A DNA stretch of 64,000 nucleotides from Dromaius novaehollandiae (taxonomy: Eukaryota > Chordata > Aves > Casuariiformes > Dromaiidae). The DNA lies in contig NC_088098.1 in NCBI RefSeq assembly GCF_036370855.1, positions 207,205,773 through 207,269,772 of the forward strand, written 5' to 3'. This document shows positions 42,801 to 56,600 of this stretch, piece by piece. Each line of letters begins with the position of its first letter. Position 1 is the stretch's first letter. The position numbers and the translations under genes were made by a program. Under the pieces are notes generated by a model that worked only from the letters and a program-made list of their open reading frames with translations, had not been told where the DNA came from and did not search any database.

Positions 42801-45800
42801 ATAACTGAATATCCTATCGCCTCTTCCCCCAACTTGCTTGGTTGCCGTCATGCCTAGAGGCTATCAAGAGGCAATAAGATGATGCTCTGCATTCTCCTTT
42901 GCATGTTTGTATAATTTTCTCTGTGCACTACACATTATAAAGACTTCCTGGTACAGTCTTCTCCTCCACTAGACTACCAGGACTGGCCACTCACAGTGGG
43001 CAAGCAATTTGTTTCTATTTAAGTGAAAAATCAAGCCAAGTTTTGTCAAATAAATTGTCAGGTGGAGCACTCATCTTTAGAGACAAGAAACAAGCAATGA
43101 GAACAGAGGGAGTGAATACACAGCTCTTCCATCTATCAACGTTACCTGCCTTTCTTTACAACCTATCTTCAGAAGTTAATATCTCAGTTCTGATACTTCA
43201 GACAGGTACAAATAACCTCTTGAGATGGTTCAAGTCTGAATGGAAACCCCCAGAAGAAAACAGAGACATCAGAAAAAGCATGACTCCTGACCAGGCTCAG
43301 TTTCAGGAGTGACAGGCCTGAAGATGCGTCTTGAAAAAGGACTTAACCGCATAAGCATTTTGACATCTTTAGCTGACAAGGAGGAGGAAATCTTCTTAAA
43401 CTAACATGATAGGCAGCACATACCATACTCCCTTATTATCCGTCTGCAAACACGGTTTTTTTCTTGAGTCATTTATTTGAGTACACAACTCATTTTGCTT
43501 TCTGTTAAGGGTTATTCAGTATGAAGAGTTATTTCAGGATCACTGAAAATTTCAAATATCCTGTTCTCCAAGGAACAATGCCTAAAGAGGCCTCCACAGG
43601 AGTTCATAGGCCACTAGAGAGTCAGGCTACTCAGAGAATTGCAACACGCTCCTCCTCTCCACTCCAAAACAAGTTTTCAGACTGATAAATTGTGTTGGGA
43701 GAGATCTCCCAAAGCAGGACTCATAGTAGGTAAAGGTGCCCAAGCTTTGGGGATTGTCTCAGAATTGAAGCATACATGTCAGTGATTGAAAAACTAAAAA
43801 TCCCAGAGCAAACTTGTATTCTGAAATAGGATGCAAATGGGAAGATTTCAGTTTCTCTTATAATGTGACCTGGTTTTGATAGTCCTTCAAGCAATTAGAT
43901 ACCTAGAACAAAAGCAGGACAAGTTGCTGCAAGTGGGCTTATTCACCAGGAGACAAAAAGCTGCCCAGTTCTTCTTCCATCCTATCCTGCTTTGAGCACT
44001 ATCCTAGGATGCCAACCCTTGACAGCACTTCTGACAGAGCACAGAGAGCATGCCTCAAGGAAATACATTCATTTCAATGAGGAATTGGGACCTACGACCT
44101 CAATCTCCCCCAAACACAATATAATACCTCCTTAACCTCTTCTCATGGAGCCTTCCAGCATGCCAATGTAGTGAGACACTAAGTGAGTCAGAGTGTTAAA
44201 AAGAATCTGAGATGCTTTGCAAATAACTGCACTGCTGCCCAGAATGTAGAAACAAAACCTAAAGTGTTTCTCCAGGAAAAAGTGGACTTAACAATCCCTG
44301 TGGTCCCTTTACCTGCATCTCTGTCCCTGCACTCCAGGAAAAAGCCTTCTCTCATCTGAGCTAAGGAAGGCTCCCTTCCCTCATTAACATCACTGTGCTC
44401 TCACAAAGGCTCTGCACATTTTAAAAATTATTATCTAGCCAAGGTCTGCAGAGCAATGAGCTTTGACATACTCTGCAGTACACTGCATGCACCAGGAAAC
44501 AACCAAAGCTCTGTTTTCCTGCAAAAGCAATCAGCCTGCATCACAGTCAGCTAGCAGGTGCAGCCAGCAGCTGCTGGCCCCAGATTTGAAGAACAGCCAA
44601 ATATCTCAAGATAGCATAGTGGGCACTGAAGGCCAGCATTAAGGGCTGTAACACTGCTCGTTACCTGGAAACTTGTTAAGCATGAGAGCCGATGAACAAG
44701 TAGAAGGATATTTATTAGTACTGGCCTCCAAACAATCTGCACGGCTTCCACTGACTGACCCACTGGAAGGGTGGGTGGTGGTTAAGCATGGATTTAGGGA
44801 GTTAACACTAGGCACCCAGACTCGGTCACAGATTCTGACTCAGCTATTCAGACATATTTCTTGCAGCCAGTCTGCAGGGTATTCGAAAGGAAACATCACA
44901 TACCATTAAGCTACCATAGAGAAACTGTGGAAATAGGGGCCCTGCATCAATTCCTGAGATAGCACCGATCAGCAAATTAATGTGGGTTGTGTCATAAAAA
45001 TATGCTTACCTAAGCTATTTGTCATGGCTAGCAAATTAAGAGACTTACAGCTGCAATTGTCAAATATCAACAGATGAATATGGAATAAAATTTATCAAAA
45101 AGAAATTAGGTAACAGTAACTCTCCCTCAAGAGAAAGAGGGAACAATGTATTAATGCACATCCAGGTCTGCAGATGGAGTTTCCACCTACGCGAGCCATT
45201 GCGAGATATCTCACCAGCCTCGGCTGGTCTCTGCAGAAGGTCTGACTGAGATGAATTGGAGCAGTAGTTGAACAAAACAGAGATTAGCCTAGAAAACAAG
45301 TCTGTCTTTAATATTCATGAAACAAAATACCTTTGTATCAAGGCTATGTGCAGAGCTAATTGGAGAAGGCAGCAGTAAACTCTTATTTAGTGATCTGAGT
45401 CAGCAGATGAATGGGAGAGCGCTTCAGTGAAGACAGAACCAGCTCACTGGATAATGAAAGCTGAGGTATGCAATATGCTAGGAAAGCCCAGAAATACTGC
45501 AGGTCTCAGACCTGAGCTACCTCTGCACCAGGTCCTCTGCTGCTCTTAGTTGCCAGTGGGATTATTTGCTGGGGCACAAAGCTGTAGCTTGGGTCTGGGA
45601 GCATCACAGCTCCAAGCATTCCTGAAGTAACAAGAGGGCTGGGGAAGGCTGCACAGAGCACCCCAGCAGCATTTGTTAGCTCAGGATCAGCAAGGCCTGA
45701 GCAGGGCTACACTGCTTCTCAAGTAGAGTGAGCTCCCTGTGCTGGCATGGCATCCAGTCAGAGTTTGCAACTGCTGTCAAAGCTCAGCTAAATGGTTTGA

Positions 45801-48800
45801 GCCATCTCAAGTATCTCAGTACCCAGCACACATAAAACAGGCCCCTTACTGCATGTTCACTACGATGCTGCTTTTACCTACAGCAGAGAAAGCCAACTCA
45901 CAGTTTGCCAGAAAACAGCCCGAGGAAGCTCAGAGGAACACACTGAAGACAGGGGTTAAATGTGTTGCTGCCAATGGTGTAGCACATCTGTCCCAAAATG
46001 CCCATCACTGCAGCATCAGTGTACACATCTGCCATGAGTCCAGTTCTGCCCGGGCACAATAGGCTAAGTGTAATGCAATAAGAATACTAAATGCTTTTAC
46101 TATCTTATTGCTATCTTACGCTCTTACTATCTTAAGTAAGATTTTGATGCAGGCATTAAGCCAGCTGCTGCGGCTTTTGTCTTATTTCATGATTTTAAAA
46201 TAGCTCCTGGCTAAAGTCAGGTCAGACACCCAGCTCCAGGGCAACACATCAACATTAACATTACTTTTGTGTCAGATAACTGGTGATATTTGTTATTATA
46301 CCATGACAGATCCTTTATTTAAAAGCAGAAAGTATCTCTTCCCATCCTACCCTGTTTGGAAGCAAGGGAAAGAAAACATCTCTAAAAATAAAGTCAATTC
46401 ACAGTCAGGCATTATAGCAGAGGAGGAATGAGAAAGGTAAAGAAAAGGCAGGCTTCTACACTCGGCCAATTTTTCGAAGAGAAGGAAATCTGTACATACT
46501 TTATGAAGCCACAGGGGAATGTTTTCTAAGTTGTTCTGGGATGGTTGCTTTTGCTGCACAGCTGCCCAGCAATAGGAGTCCACATAAGCAGCTTGTCTCC
46601 AGGAAAAGGAGCTGGGTGCAAAACAGCTTATCTGAGCACCTGCAAAACAAAGCAAAAGTTATCATATATTTGGAAGATTAAAAAAGGAGAAATCAAGTTC
46701 AGAAAGAAAAGCTCATGCTTGGGATTTAGTGTTATCTGAAGCTATTATATTAGGCAATAGAACAAAACACGGCAGTTCTGCAGAGCACAGAGTCACTCTG
46801 TTCCCACAGAACTGCATCCAAAGGGTTACACTCCCACCCAGATTCTCTGACATCTGGCAAGGGTTGAGCCAATATTGTATGTCTCTCCAAAGACGGGATA
46901 TTAGAAGCATCTGCCTTTTATGCCTCTTTTTCGTAAGTATTTTGGGAATGTAACCTCCAAGATGCGACTCTCTCTCTTGCATTTGACTCAGGTTGGCCAA
47001 AGGGAAACCAAAAGCGTGTTCAGGTAAGGCTGGTTTCCTGAGGAAAGGCTTACCATGATGCTCATATAAACAGCTACATTTCCCACATGCATAACCTACA
47101 GCTTATGCACTGAGCAAAACAAGACCGCAAACACCATTCCCACAGTCCAGCAGTCCTTGTAGTAATGCAAGGACAAGCTTATCCCAGGGTGCTGCCACTT
47201 GTTCCGCTTCTGAGACCATGCACAAGTTATGAGTTACATAGATGAAAGTAGGGATTGCCTTTTGGCAGAGCAATACTGGCCTCTAGGCTCTCCCGAAGAG
47301 CCCCGGACCTCTCCTCACCAGCGTAGTGATGTGCTGTGCCCGGGGCTCAGACATATCCTGGCCATCCCCAATCACTTCCCACACTTCTCCAGCTGCTCCA
47401 GAACTTCAAATTAAGACCAAGGCACAGAGGACAGCAAGTGCAGCTATTTAGCCAGCCTCAGCCTTCAGGTCAAATCCTGATCTAACCAGCTACAGTCACC
47501 AATTAACTTTTCCCACAGCATATCTCAGTGATGAAGAGTGGTATTATTTGATGTGGATATCAGTGGCTCCTTAGATGAGTGCTAATAAAGCAGGACCAAG
47601 GTTTTTGTTTTCCTTTTTGAAGCTTTGATTTTGAAGAAAAAAAATTTCTAGTAGGCTTCCCGAGGTCTTGAAACAGGATAGCTGCTTCATCAAACAACTG
47701 TTCAAAGTGGAGACGGCTCTTCCAAGCACATCCTCCTCCACCTCCCACCCAGAAAGTGCTCTGCATCCCTGCAGGGAAAACCACACTCGCAGGGAGCGTG
47801 CTGGAGGGAAGAGCAGTTAATTGCACAGTAACCAAGATTCACTATGAGCAGGTCTATCATTTATCAACATTATTTAATTATTTCCAGATAATTGTATTGC
47901 ATTTATTTATGCCTTTAAAAAAAGTTTTGAAAATACAAACATCAAAAGAGCTAGAGGGGCAATTATTTGCTATTTTTTTCCTTAATACATTCATCAGCAA
48001 AGTTAGCACTAGATGACATGTGTGCTTTACCATAATAAATACTTCAGATAAGACTGCTTTGTTTTTTGTGCCTACTTTCTGGTTTAGCTCTCAGAGAATA
48101 AGAACTTATTTTATAAGAGGGGCTAACTGCATTAACACTGTAACTTCTGTTGCCATTTTACAATGTAGCATAGTTGAGGAGCATTACAAATAAAAGCCTT
48201 CGCTGATGAGTCACTATTACAATTATTTCTAAGGCTGTAGTGTCATAACGACATAGTTTGAATTGTCACAAGCCTCCCTGATGGCAAACAAGTTACTATT
48301 TATCAGAAGAGAGCTCACATGATCTAACAAAGTTGGCACAACACCAGCAGTTTCACGCTCTCCTAGAGAGAAGCTCCAAGAGTTTCTACTTTCCAGAGAA
48401 TTTCCATCTGTGGAAGAAATCTGTGGAAGCTCAAGACACTGCAGAAAGTAAGCGGCCAAGCTGAGCCTCTTTGCTGGCTAGGGCCCGTTTATGCTCTGCT
48501 CTTATTATTTAACAAAAGTCCTGTTACTGACACTAGACCATGTGTAAAGCAGTAAGTAAATGACCCTTTCAGAGGATGAGCAAGAGGAGCGTTCAGAACC
48601 GTGCTCTGTCCTAGTCACGTCTCTACCATCTGTAAAGGAAGCACATTCAAAGGGCTCACTCCACGCGTGGGAAACCACTGAAAGCGATTGAGTGTCTAAA
48701 CTAGTAATGAAAAAGCCAGACAGCCTCCCTCTCCAAACGGTTATAAGCACAACTTCATACCAGACTAATTATAGCCATCCTGGTGGTGCAATGGAGCAGT

Positions 48801-50646
48801 GAGGCTGCTCTTCATTTTCTGGGGGTTTCAGCAGTGACTTCGGGAACCTTTGGGAACTTTGGGAACTTGACTTGGGAGCCAAGCAGAGATAGACCTCACC
48901 GGAAGCTGGGGACACTCTGGATCTTACACTGCTTTTTAATTAATTTATTGCAGTACTGGTTGTAAATACTTGCTAATACAAATCATAATTTTGCACTAAC
49001 AGTAGTATGTTAACAGTTAAATGCAGAGCACATTTTTATGCAAAATCGAGAGAATACAGTTAAATGCAACTGAAGTAGTCACAATTTTCCATCTTTTTTT
49101 TTCCTCTCTACCTTCTGAAGGAGTAATATCAATAAACCTACCCAGACGATTTAGTCTATGTTTGGATATTCTGGAGGAAGTGGGGAAAAAAGAAGAAAAG
49201 CTGTAATTTTTACTGAAGTAGAACTTAGGCAAAGGGCCAAATTGCTGTCACGGAATCACTATGTACATGGATACATACGTAGATATATATGTGCACACAT
49301 ACACACGCACATGTGAAGCTAGTTTATGGAAGGTTAATAGTCCTCTGCTATCAAAGAAACAGCTTTCCTGACTTGGTGACTTGAAGCCATTCCCAGTCCT
49401 TTGCTCCCAAAAGTAACAGAAAGGCAAAAAAATCCCAGCAGCCAAGCTCACAATGATGACAGGGAGATATAATACACAGCAAGAAGGATAAGGAATAATA
49501 AATGACTGCATTCATTAAGCGGTTGCTTTGGCCGATTTTACGATTACACTTGGCAACATATCTTTTTATTAATCATCCTCTAGTACTGATTTTCTCTGTG
49601 CCTGTGATAGGAGAGTCCTTCCCTACCGCACTCGGTTACTCTGCAGGTCCTCTGCAGCACCTCAGAAACCAGCATGAGCCTGCCTACAGCTGGAGATCTC
49701 ACCTCTGTGCTCAGGTAACACCTTTCCACCCACTTTGTCCAAGTCCTGCAAGCTCATTTGGGATGGTTCGATCATTAGGTGTCTGAGAAGATGTCCTAGT
49801 TGCTGCCGGGATTTCGTAAGAGTTAAAAGTGCAAGCAGTAAGCCTGCCCTGGCTAGTCCTTCACAAATGGAGGTGGAAATTTTGCTGTAGATTCTGAAAG
49901 AGCAGGATCTGGGTCACTTCCAACACTCCCGCCCTACTGCTCTTGCAGGTGCTTTCTGAAAAAGAAACTTTCTTCCCTCCTGGAATCCCAAGGAAAAGCT
50001 CAGGTCTGAAGGAGATGGTCCCAGGACGGTATCGGGCTGCTCTGCCGGTGCGGAAGGGGCGATGAGCAGAGGCCCGGCCTCCCCTGGCTGCCGCGCAGTC
50101 AGTGCTGGCACTGACGGGAGCCCCGGGCTATTCCTTAAGAGAGGGCTGAAGCCCAGCACGCAGGGCAGGTTTCCTCCCCAGGCGCTCAACACCTCTCTCC
50201 CTGCTTAGGCACCTAATTAAAGCACTGCAACTAAGACAGAGTATTCCAAGAACTGATGTTACTCATAAGCTGAACTGAGCCAGGATCTGGAGGCTTGTAT
50301 TTGACAGGATTAAACCTTCAGTAAATAACTATTTGCTTTCTAATACACTGCAACCATTGGAAAAAAAGATTTGCATCGCCTTGAATGAAAATCTAGCCAC
50401 TAATTACTTCTATAATTTTACACCAGGCAAAATGAACTAGCCACAATAACCAAATACTTGATTTTATCTAGCAAGAATTATCCACTTTATCAGCCACTAA
50501 AGAAAAACCCACAAACAAGAAAACCAAGCCGCACACACACAATGTACAGACTGCCAAGCACCATACAAAGCACGTGTCCCACACCAACACTAAAACCTAT
50601 GAAAAAACTTGAAAAAGATGTCCTGATGCATGCCAAAGAAGAATCA

Positions 50647-50681
<35 letters not shown>

Positions 50682-53600
50682 AGATGTGCACTGATAACAG
50701 ACCAGAAGAAATGATTTTACTACATTTATAGATGCTGCTTGCGGACCAAAGTAGTGCTCTGGGTAAAATACAATAGACATCAGAAGGGAAGTGTGGAGAA
50801 CATAGACATATGAATAGACATAAGAAGGGAAGTATGGAGAAAAACAAATGGGTGCACAAGCAAAAAGAACCTGTTCATTGAGGTTTACTTTGGCAATGGA
50901 GTAGTAGCAGAACATAAAGCTAATGCAATATTTAAGGAGAGTGGGTCAGAGGAGCTATCAAGTATTTTTCCCTTTCCATAGGAATGTCAGTTATTGCTCA
51001 GAGAGGTCTCAAAATCATGCAGTGGGAAAAGCTAAGTATTCATCAAGCCTGCATACAAAATGGTTTTTTTTGGAATCATGGGAAAAAAGAAAAAAACTTG
51101 CATTTTTCTGTGACTTAAATTCCCACCATGGAGATTAAAACAAAAAAATCTCCTCACCAACAGCTGAAAATGTTCACCCAAAGACAATTTATCCTTTGAC
51201 ATTTATGTAAATGTTTTTATAAGTTTGTCCTAGCTGCCTGGACAGACCTGTTCTGATGACTATAACTTCTGCTATTCATTGAACACTCTTTACATGCCAA
51301 AGAGCAGCACAAATCCCACTCCTGTTCTCTGAACAGGAACATCACTCTGTAACACTTTCATCAAAAAAATCAACACTTATATGCTCTTGTAATGATTTTA
51401 ATAGCTATAATGGGAAAGTCTAAAGGTGCTCCTCCTGTTACCCTATGATAAATCATGTAACTGGCCAGTTTTGCAGTAGATGAACAGTGCATTTCATTCC
51501 AGAGCTTTGATTTTACAGTTTATAAAGGAGGAAAAAGTAAAAGGAAGAAAAAAAAACAGTAAATAGTTGGAACATCCACAGTGACATTGGCTTGTGCTGA
51601 AGTGTTTCTCTGGACTGGTGCTTTTGAACCCCAGGCCCACAGCCTGCTTCCAAAGAGGGGGGATTAAGCGGAGGGGGAAGCAAAGCCTGTATCTGGGAGC
51701 GTATGGCTGCTATTCAGCCGTCTGCACCTCCAAAGGAAGATGCTTAGGAGTTCACAGTTTGAAAGAGACTGAAAAGCACGGCTCTAGCCAGGTGCTGCTC
51801 ACGTGCCTGCTGGCACAGGCCTGTCACTGATGCTCCAGCTTCTAGATTGCCCTCTTGAACTAAAGATGGGCAAATCTCCACCATTAGCATACAGACTGCT
51901 TCAGCAGCTCTTGGAAACATTTTTCACGCTCTCAGCCAGCAGCTACCATAGGAATAGTCTTTGGCCTAATTGTATCCAGTTTACTTTTAGCCCCCAGTTT
52001 TACAGAAGTCACAAGACAGGATTTCTCAAAAGCCTCCCCAGTGACTTGTGAACATGAAGACAGATGCACATCACTGGGGAGGGCCAGTGAGAAGCCTAAT
52101 CCAAAAGTTAAGACTATCTCTTAGTATATTTGTCACAGTTTAGCCCCACATTTGATTTTTCCTTTCTATAGATTTGAACGGCTGCTCTATAGATTTGATC
52201 TGGCTGCTGTGGTTTGGTATGTGGCCAGGTACTTCCTAACCAGCCCTCCTGCCACAACTGACAAGCAAATGCACATTCATGATGATCACACCCAAGTTTC
52301 TTAGGTCTCTTTACTTAATGTGTGACAGTTTCAGGGTCTTGGGAAGCTTTCCAAGGTCATTCATCATATTATAAAATAAATATCGGTGCTAAAACAAAAG
52401 GATTAATTAAGACTAGCAACTGTATGAGCCATATACAACCACAGCCCAGAACTGAAAACACAGTAAGAACTGCTGGTATCCGTCACAGGAGATTCCCTTC
52501 TTCTCCCTTCTCCAACACCCTCCCTTCCTCCTCGTCTCCTCTCCCCAGTGATCAGTCCCACAGTAAATCAGCTAATGCACTCTGCACGTTCTGCTCCCTG
52601 GCACAGCCTCGTGGTGTTTCAGTCTGCTGTATACAGAAAATCAAATGAGAGAATTTGGTGACAGGCAGCCACTGGGACTAAGCACACACGTACAATCTCC
52701 AATTCCCTTCCCAGGGGGAAAGATGCAAACATCTGACGTTGCTGTTGATGCTGCACACCTGCTTTTTTTCAGCTACAACCCAAGAGAGCCATGGATATTT
52801 TTCCCAGAAATAATTTGAAAGTAATCCTCCACCAAAATTAAGCAGCTTGTTTCAATTTCTCTCTGCCCAGCCCCCTCTATCTGCTCAGGGCTTCGGCTGT
52901 TTTCTGGAAGAAGGTGAGGATCGTCTGCTCTCGTTTCTCTGACTGTGCGGCTCAGCCCCCCCGCCGCACTCGGCTCGCTCGTATTCGGGCAGGGCTGTCA
53001 CAGCCGCTTTCTGCGACAGACGGGGCCAACGCTGAGCAAAAGCTGAGGTCAGCCGCCGCTCTAACGCTCGAGGTGACAAAGCTGAAGCCTGCATCCCTGG
53101 CAGCGCCTCTCCTCCTCACCAGTCGTGCGACAGCCGGCAGCGACGGACGCGTTAGACACCACCTCCCACTGCCCCAGTACAGCTGAGCTTCAACCACCAG
53201 AGCTTTGCTTGAACCATTCAATTCTTTAGAGTCCTCCGCTCTTTTATACACGGAGATATCCCCGGCAGACGCATCGGCTGCGGCAGGGTTTGGAGACTTC
53301 TCCCTCCCTTTCTGCCTACAACTAATGGACGACACGCAGCCGCAGGGTGACGCTAAGCGGCAGCTCTAAGCACCTTTCCAGCCATCCGTCTCCGGCGGAG
53401 GGGCTTCTGCTTTCGCGGCACCTGCAGCGATCCTCTGCGGGGAGCCACCCCGCTGACTGCAGGGGCAAAGTTACAGACTGTGAAACAACATTTCCATGCA
53501 GTACAACCCAAAATGAATATCCTGCTACTGTAAAAGACAGTGCCTCCATAATAAATGTCTGTGTTTTCAGCTGACTCGTTTACACTAAGAAAACATGTCA

Positions 53601-56600
53601 TACAATATACACAAATAGTTTAAAAACTGGAATATCAATCATATCTCAGAGCTACTCTTACTAAAAACATAATCACATAACAATGACCCAGATAAACTAC
53701 TGATTTTAATAGGGTTGAGTGTGTCCACATCTTTATTTTATGTTTTTTTCTTCTATAAGAGAGATAGGTAGGTGATTTAGCCATATTTATGTTACTGTTA
53801 TTGTTTATATTACTATTACTGTAGTGCCTGACCACCTGAAGTATTTACCCAAAGAACTCCCAGATAATATAAGAAAATAACATACAGAAAGTAAGGAAAT
53901 ATAACATTGTTCAAACCCTCATGTTCCTATTTTTATTTCCATTTTCAAGTTCCCAGTGTAAAAATATATAAAACAAGGACCAGAAGTAAAGAGATAACAG
54001 GTGCAGGATTTCAAGCCTTCTCTTTTGCCAGCGCATAGAGTAGCAAAGCCTCCCAGGCCAGGCAGAAAACAATCGCAACTAAACAATATCAGAAAAAAGC
54101 TTAAAGTCCTGACAAATCTGCAGCTGATTGTGGTTTTCTAAAATACAACTAAGAATAAATGTATATTGCATCTCCTCCTCTGGCAGACGCTGCAAGCCTG
54201 CCGGCCCCAGGGAGTTTCTGCAGCTCTCTCCATGGCAGTGTCTAAGTGCAGAAGAAGTGTTTTTCATGCCTCCAGCAAAAAAACCTCAGCAATACGCAGT
54301 TTGAATCTCATTTGTTATCTGAAACTTGTATCAAAACCAAAAGTTACTTGAAGGCTTCAGAAAACCCCCTAAGCCTTAGTAAACATGTTAATATCTAATT
54401 GTTTTGCACAATTAACAGCAACCACCTGTACAAAGAAAATTGCCGTTATCTAACACTGTGCTACAACAAAATACCAAAACGGAACAGAAAGTGAAGCTGA
54501 TAGCAGCATCCAGCTGCGGCTGCCAGAATAATGTAGGTGGGAAGAATGCAATTATCCCAACAGAAATAGGATCTGCACACTCATTTTTGGAAAGCAGGTA
54601 TAATTTCTGTACCCAGAGGCAAGGATATTTTCATGTTGTGACTCACATATTACTTTCACAGCTACTTCTGAGTCGCTCTTCCTCAGATCTAAATTAGACC
54701 CTACCATTTTCTCTCAGTTTAGCAATCCTGAACTTTTTCAAAGCACAATTACATAAGGAGATGTCTGAAACAAATACCACTACCGCTTACAGAATTATGC
54801 TCATCCAGCCACCAAACCCTTCACCACCTCCCAAAAAGCCTCAGTGAAAATAGCTTTGTTAAGTCATTTAAGCACCCTGCCTACTAAGCAATAAACACGG
54901 TGTGGGAAAAAGGAGATAGCTGTCCGATGGCAACACAGTTGATATAGTATCACTTTCTATATAGAAACCACGTGGTGTAGTTTCATCTCACACTGGGGCC
55001 TTGCATCACCGAGGCGTTCTTCCACTTTTCAAATAGAAGAGCTTGGTTTTAAACACCAGGTTTTTTTCTTACAGGCTCTCAGAATTACATGCAAAAAGTA
55101 ACACACGGCATATTCCTGACATGCAAGATTCAGTGCCTGTTTTAATTGCTGCTTTAAGGGGGTATTGTAGTCTCAGATTCAATTTGAATTATTTCAATAC
55201 TGAAGGATATAATATATACTGTACACTGAGGACCACATGCCTGATTAGTGAAAATGAGAGTTTTTTAACTAATTTTAAAAAAAGGAACATTTAAGATAAC
55301 CTTTACCTAACCCTGCAATGTATCTATACATTGGAGCTTTACATGAGGATGGAAAATGAGAAAAAAAATCTGCAGAGCTGCACAGAAGAAGAGGACTGAT
55401 ATGCAGCCACTGTTTCAGACTGAGGTGGATCCTGCCATCCTGACAGAGCTTTTAGAGGGGAAACAGAGGAAGAAGAACTGACAGGTCCATGCCCTAGCTA
55501 GCAAACCTGCTGTGTTTACCTGCGCAGCTGCATAAAATGAAAGCTCTCTTTTGCACTGTTTCAAGAGGAAGAAATGTGAACAGATCAGTAGTAGGTCTAA
55601 AACTAAAAGCAGCAAGCTATACTGCGGAAATACTTCTGCAAGTCTCTGCTTGAACAGACCTTCCACAGGACTTGGATCTGGTCTTGACATTCCCATCCTG
55701 GTTGTCCTCGATTCCTCTGTTCGATCATTGCAAGTAACAATACTCTGTTCACATTGATTGAAATAGGTGTGTAACTAGGTGGTAACAGAGCACTCTGGGG
55801 TCATCTCACCTGTTAAGCAGTCTGATATCTGATTAATGATATTCATGATGCTTTTGCACAGATTCACCACCAATTCACAGTCCAACCCATTTCTACTCTC
55901 CTGAGAGTTGCTTTACTCAGAACTGTAAAACATGCACCTCGGATATAAAACATGTATCTTGGATATGAGATGCTGAATGCCAATAAACGGGTACCTGCAG
56001 TAAAACCAACTATTTCTGAAAGTGCAGGAAGTCCTGTGACTCACTTCTGTCTCAGGAGTGGAGAACAGTGCTTATTCACCTATGAAATCTTAATTCAGAT
56101 AGTGCCATTTAAATTCAGAACAATTCTTAAATGCAACATAATTTTATAAGCAAGCCTCTGAATTATAAATCCAAGTCCCTTCAGCCACTTCTCAGCCACT
56201 GAAAGGATTGGCTATTATGCTGTTGCACAAGTACTCCTGCAACTTGAGGATGGGGAAAAAGTACAGTAAAATAATCAGTAAAAAAAGATAACTTGGCCTT
56301 TCTCATGTAAAACATACCTTGAGTCACACATCCCTCCGACAGAGGTTGAACTGGAACAGTGTCAGAATCGCTACACCCGTGTGCCTGCCCCTTAGCACCA
56401 CAACCAAGAAGCCTTTCAACGCTCACTCCTGCAGCAACGCTTCCCAGCAGACCAGGTCTTACGAGACACAGCAGCACGGCTGACTTGGATCCCGCTGCCC
56501 CCCGCAGATCGGGGCAAAACTTTTCAGAGCGCTCCCGCTACTCATGCTGGCTCGAGGCCCACGGTTTGGCGTTCACAGGTGCAAAAAGCACCACTTATAC

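Larger units (their letters stand above)
35681..46499 (-). other. PANX1 intron 2
   Basis: A 10.8-kb intron, mostly AT-rich, with no recognisable exon of another gene on either strand. About 36.7-38.4 kb is pyrimidine-rich on the + strand, with a 16-T run at 37361-37376. I found no CR1 or LTR that I could name. Confidence 0.7.

Noticed and set aside
52952-53335. 127-codon - strand frame in the intronic CpG patch
   Set aside because: It can be explained by GC content. It crosses the proposed donor, and no homology is evident.
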